Assembly (NCBI GenBank): GCA_002087915.1
Contig: LWDP01000005.1
Span: forward strand, 49,266 to 113,265
Direction of reading: 5' to 3'
DNA from: Enterospora canceri
Taxonomy: Eukaryota > Microsporidia > Enterocytozoonidae
DNA: 64,000 bases
Positions within the stretch are counted from its first letter, which is position 1. The number at the start of each line of letters is the position of its first letter. A program made the translations under genes and the position numbers. Positions 63,753 through 64,000 of the stretch are shown in pieces. The notes beneath the pieces are model-generated. The model made no database searches. It was not told the origin of the DNA and saw only the letters and a program-made list of their open reading frames with translations.

Positions 63753-64000
63753 GCTACAACAGCAATATTAATAAGCGGGCACAAAATTCCATGCTTATTT
63801 TAATGTTTAACGTGTCTAAAAACCTATCAGGTGGAAAAGCATTTCTAAAGGTTGAACAAGAGATCACTTTAATAGTGATCAAACTAAACACAATTTCATA
63901 ATGATCTGCTACGACACGAACATATAAATAGCTGCTATGCATGTTACAGAGGCTATAAACCTTGTTAAGGATACCTTTGTATGTTCTGAGCACTCAAAAA

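Larger units (their letters stand above)
63478..64000. other. Right-edge non-coding region with repeat motifs
   Basis: Over 500 bases without an acceptable gene. It includes a 26-bp palindrome and two copies of a transposon-like terminal motif (separate entries). The open frame on the minus strand at 63754-63993 has no start signal or family likeness. Confidence 0.55.

Noticed and set aside
63754..63993. 79-codon minus-strand open frame near the right edge, considered as a transposase fragment
   Set aside because: No DDE motif or helix-turn-helix pattern visible, no start signal. Kept only as part of the non-coding region.
1..64000. CRISPR arrays, tandem repeats, prophage or toxin-antitoxin modules
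   Set aside because: No regularly spaced direct repeats or matching genes seen. The genes are eukaryotic throughout.
1..64000. Spliceosomal introns
   Set aside because: No gene needed a frame-joining intron to be complete, and I saw no convincing 5' site with branch site. Very short introns near starts cannot be excluded by eye.

Overview
The window looks like a gene-dense nuclear genome segment from a microsporidian; the genus cannot be named from sequence alone. Five things point there. There are about 55 protein genes in 64 kb, mostly 10-150 bp apart, with no convincing intron. The proteins are clearly eukaryotic (Sec61, eIF2 subunits, TAF2, Sec3, septin, HDAC, proteasome beta2, DNA polymerase alpha) but often much shorter than fungal or animal homologues. 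Almost every start codon has a CCC (occasionally GGG or ACC) triplet 0-12 bases upstream, typically TTTTAGCCCATG, which is a known microsporidian start-site signal. Several stop codons lie inside AATAAA hexamers. Chitin- and glycan-precursor enzymes (UDP-GlcNAc and GDP-mannose pyrophosphorylases) are present. I used the CCC signal to correct many starts where the longest open frame runs further upstream.

Layout. 0-7 kb: a membrane protein, two divergent leucine-rich-repeat proteins with matching Cys-containing C-termini, a SCY1-like pseudokinase and eIF2B epsilon. 6.8-7.5 kb: a long gap with at most a gene remnant. 7.5-20.8 kb: NDK, eIF2 beta, GDP-mannose pyrophosphorylase, Trm8, a Rab GTPase, Sec61 alpha, a DusA-type dihydrouridine synthase, a Bre1-like RING protein, eIF2 alpha and several unknowns. 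21-30.8 kb: TAF2 with a C-terminal bromodomain-like region, three small unknowns, exocyst Sec3, a Cdc16-like TPR protein and deoxyhypusine synthase. 31-39.6 kb: a CPSF-A/DDB1-like protein, Rad52, a HEAT protein, Sft2, eIF5B and signal peptidase Spc3. 39.7-49 kb: DNA polymerase alpha, listerin, Elf1, a large charged protein and tRNA-Asp. 49-63.4 kb: a Lys-rich protein, septin, Trm112, Xrn2/Rat1, DNA polymerase delta small subunit, Pop5, HDAC, proteasome beta2, La, a DeSI-type peptidase, Lunapark, a Rad18-like RING protein, UAP1 and an MscS-family channel. The last 0.5 kb is non-coding, with a perfect palindrome and two copies of a Tc1/mariner-like terminal motif.

Most genes are housekeeping: translation initiation and its control (eIF2 alpha, eIF2 beta, eIF2B epsilon, eIF5B, deoxyhypusine synthase), tRNA and RNA processing (Trm8, Trm112, DusA, Pop5, La, Xrn), replication and repair (Pol alpha, Pol delta small subunit, Rad52, Rad18-like), secretion (Sec61, Spc3, Rab, Sft2, Sec3, Lunapark) and chromatin or transcription (TAF2, Bre1-like, HDAC, Elf1). 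I found no CRISPR array, phage, toxin system or intact transposase. The points most worth following are the DusA-type synthase, the TAF2-bromodomain arrangement, the LRR-Cys pair, the hairpin at 30.9 kb and the repeats at the right edge.
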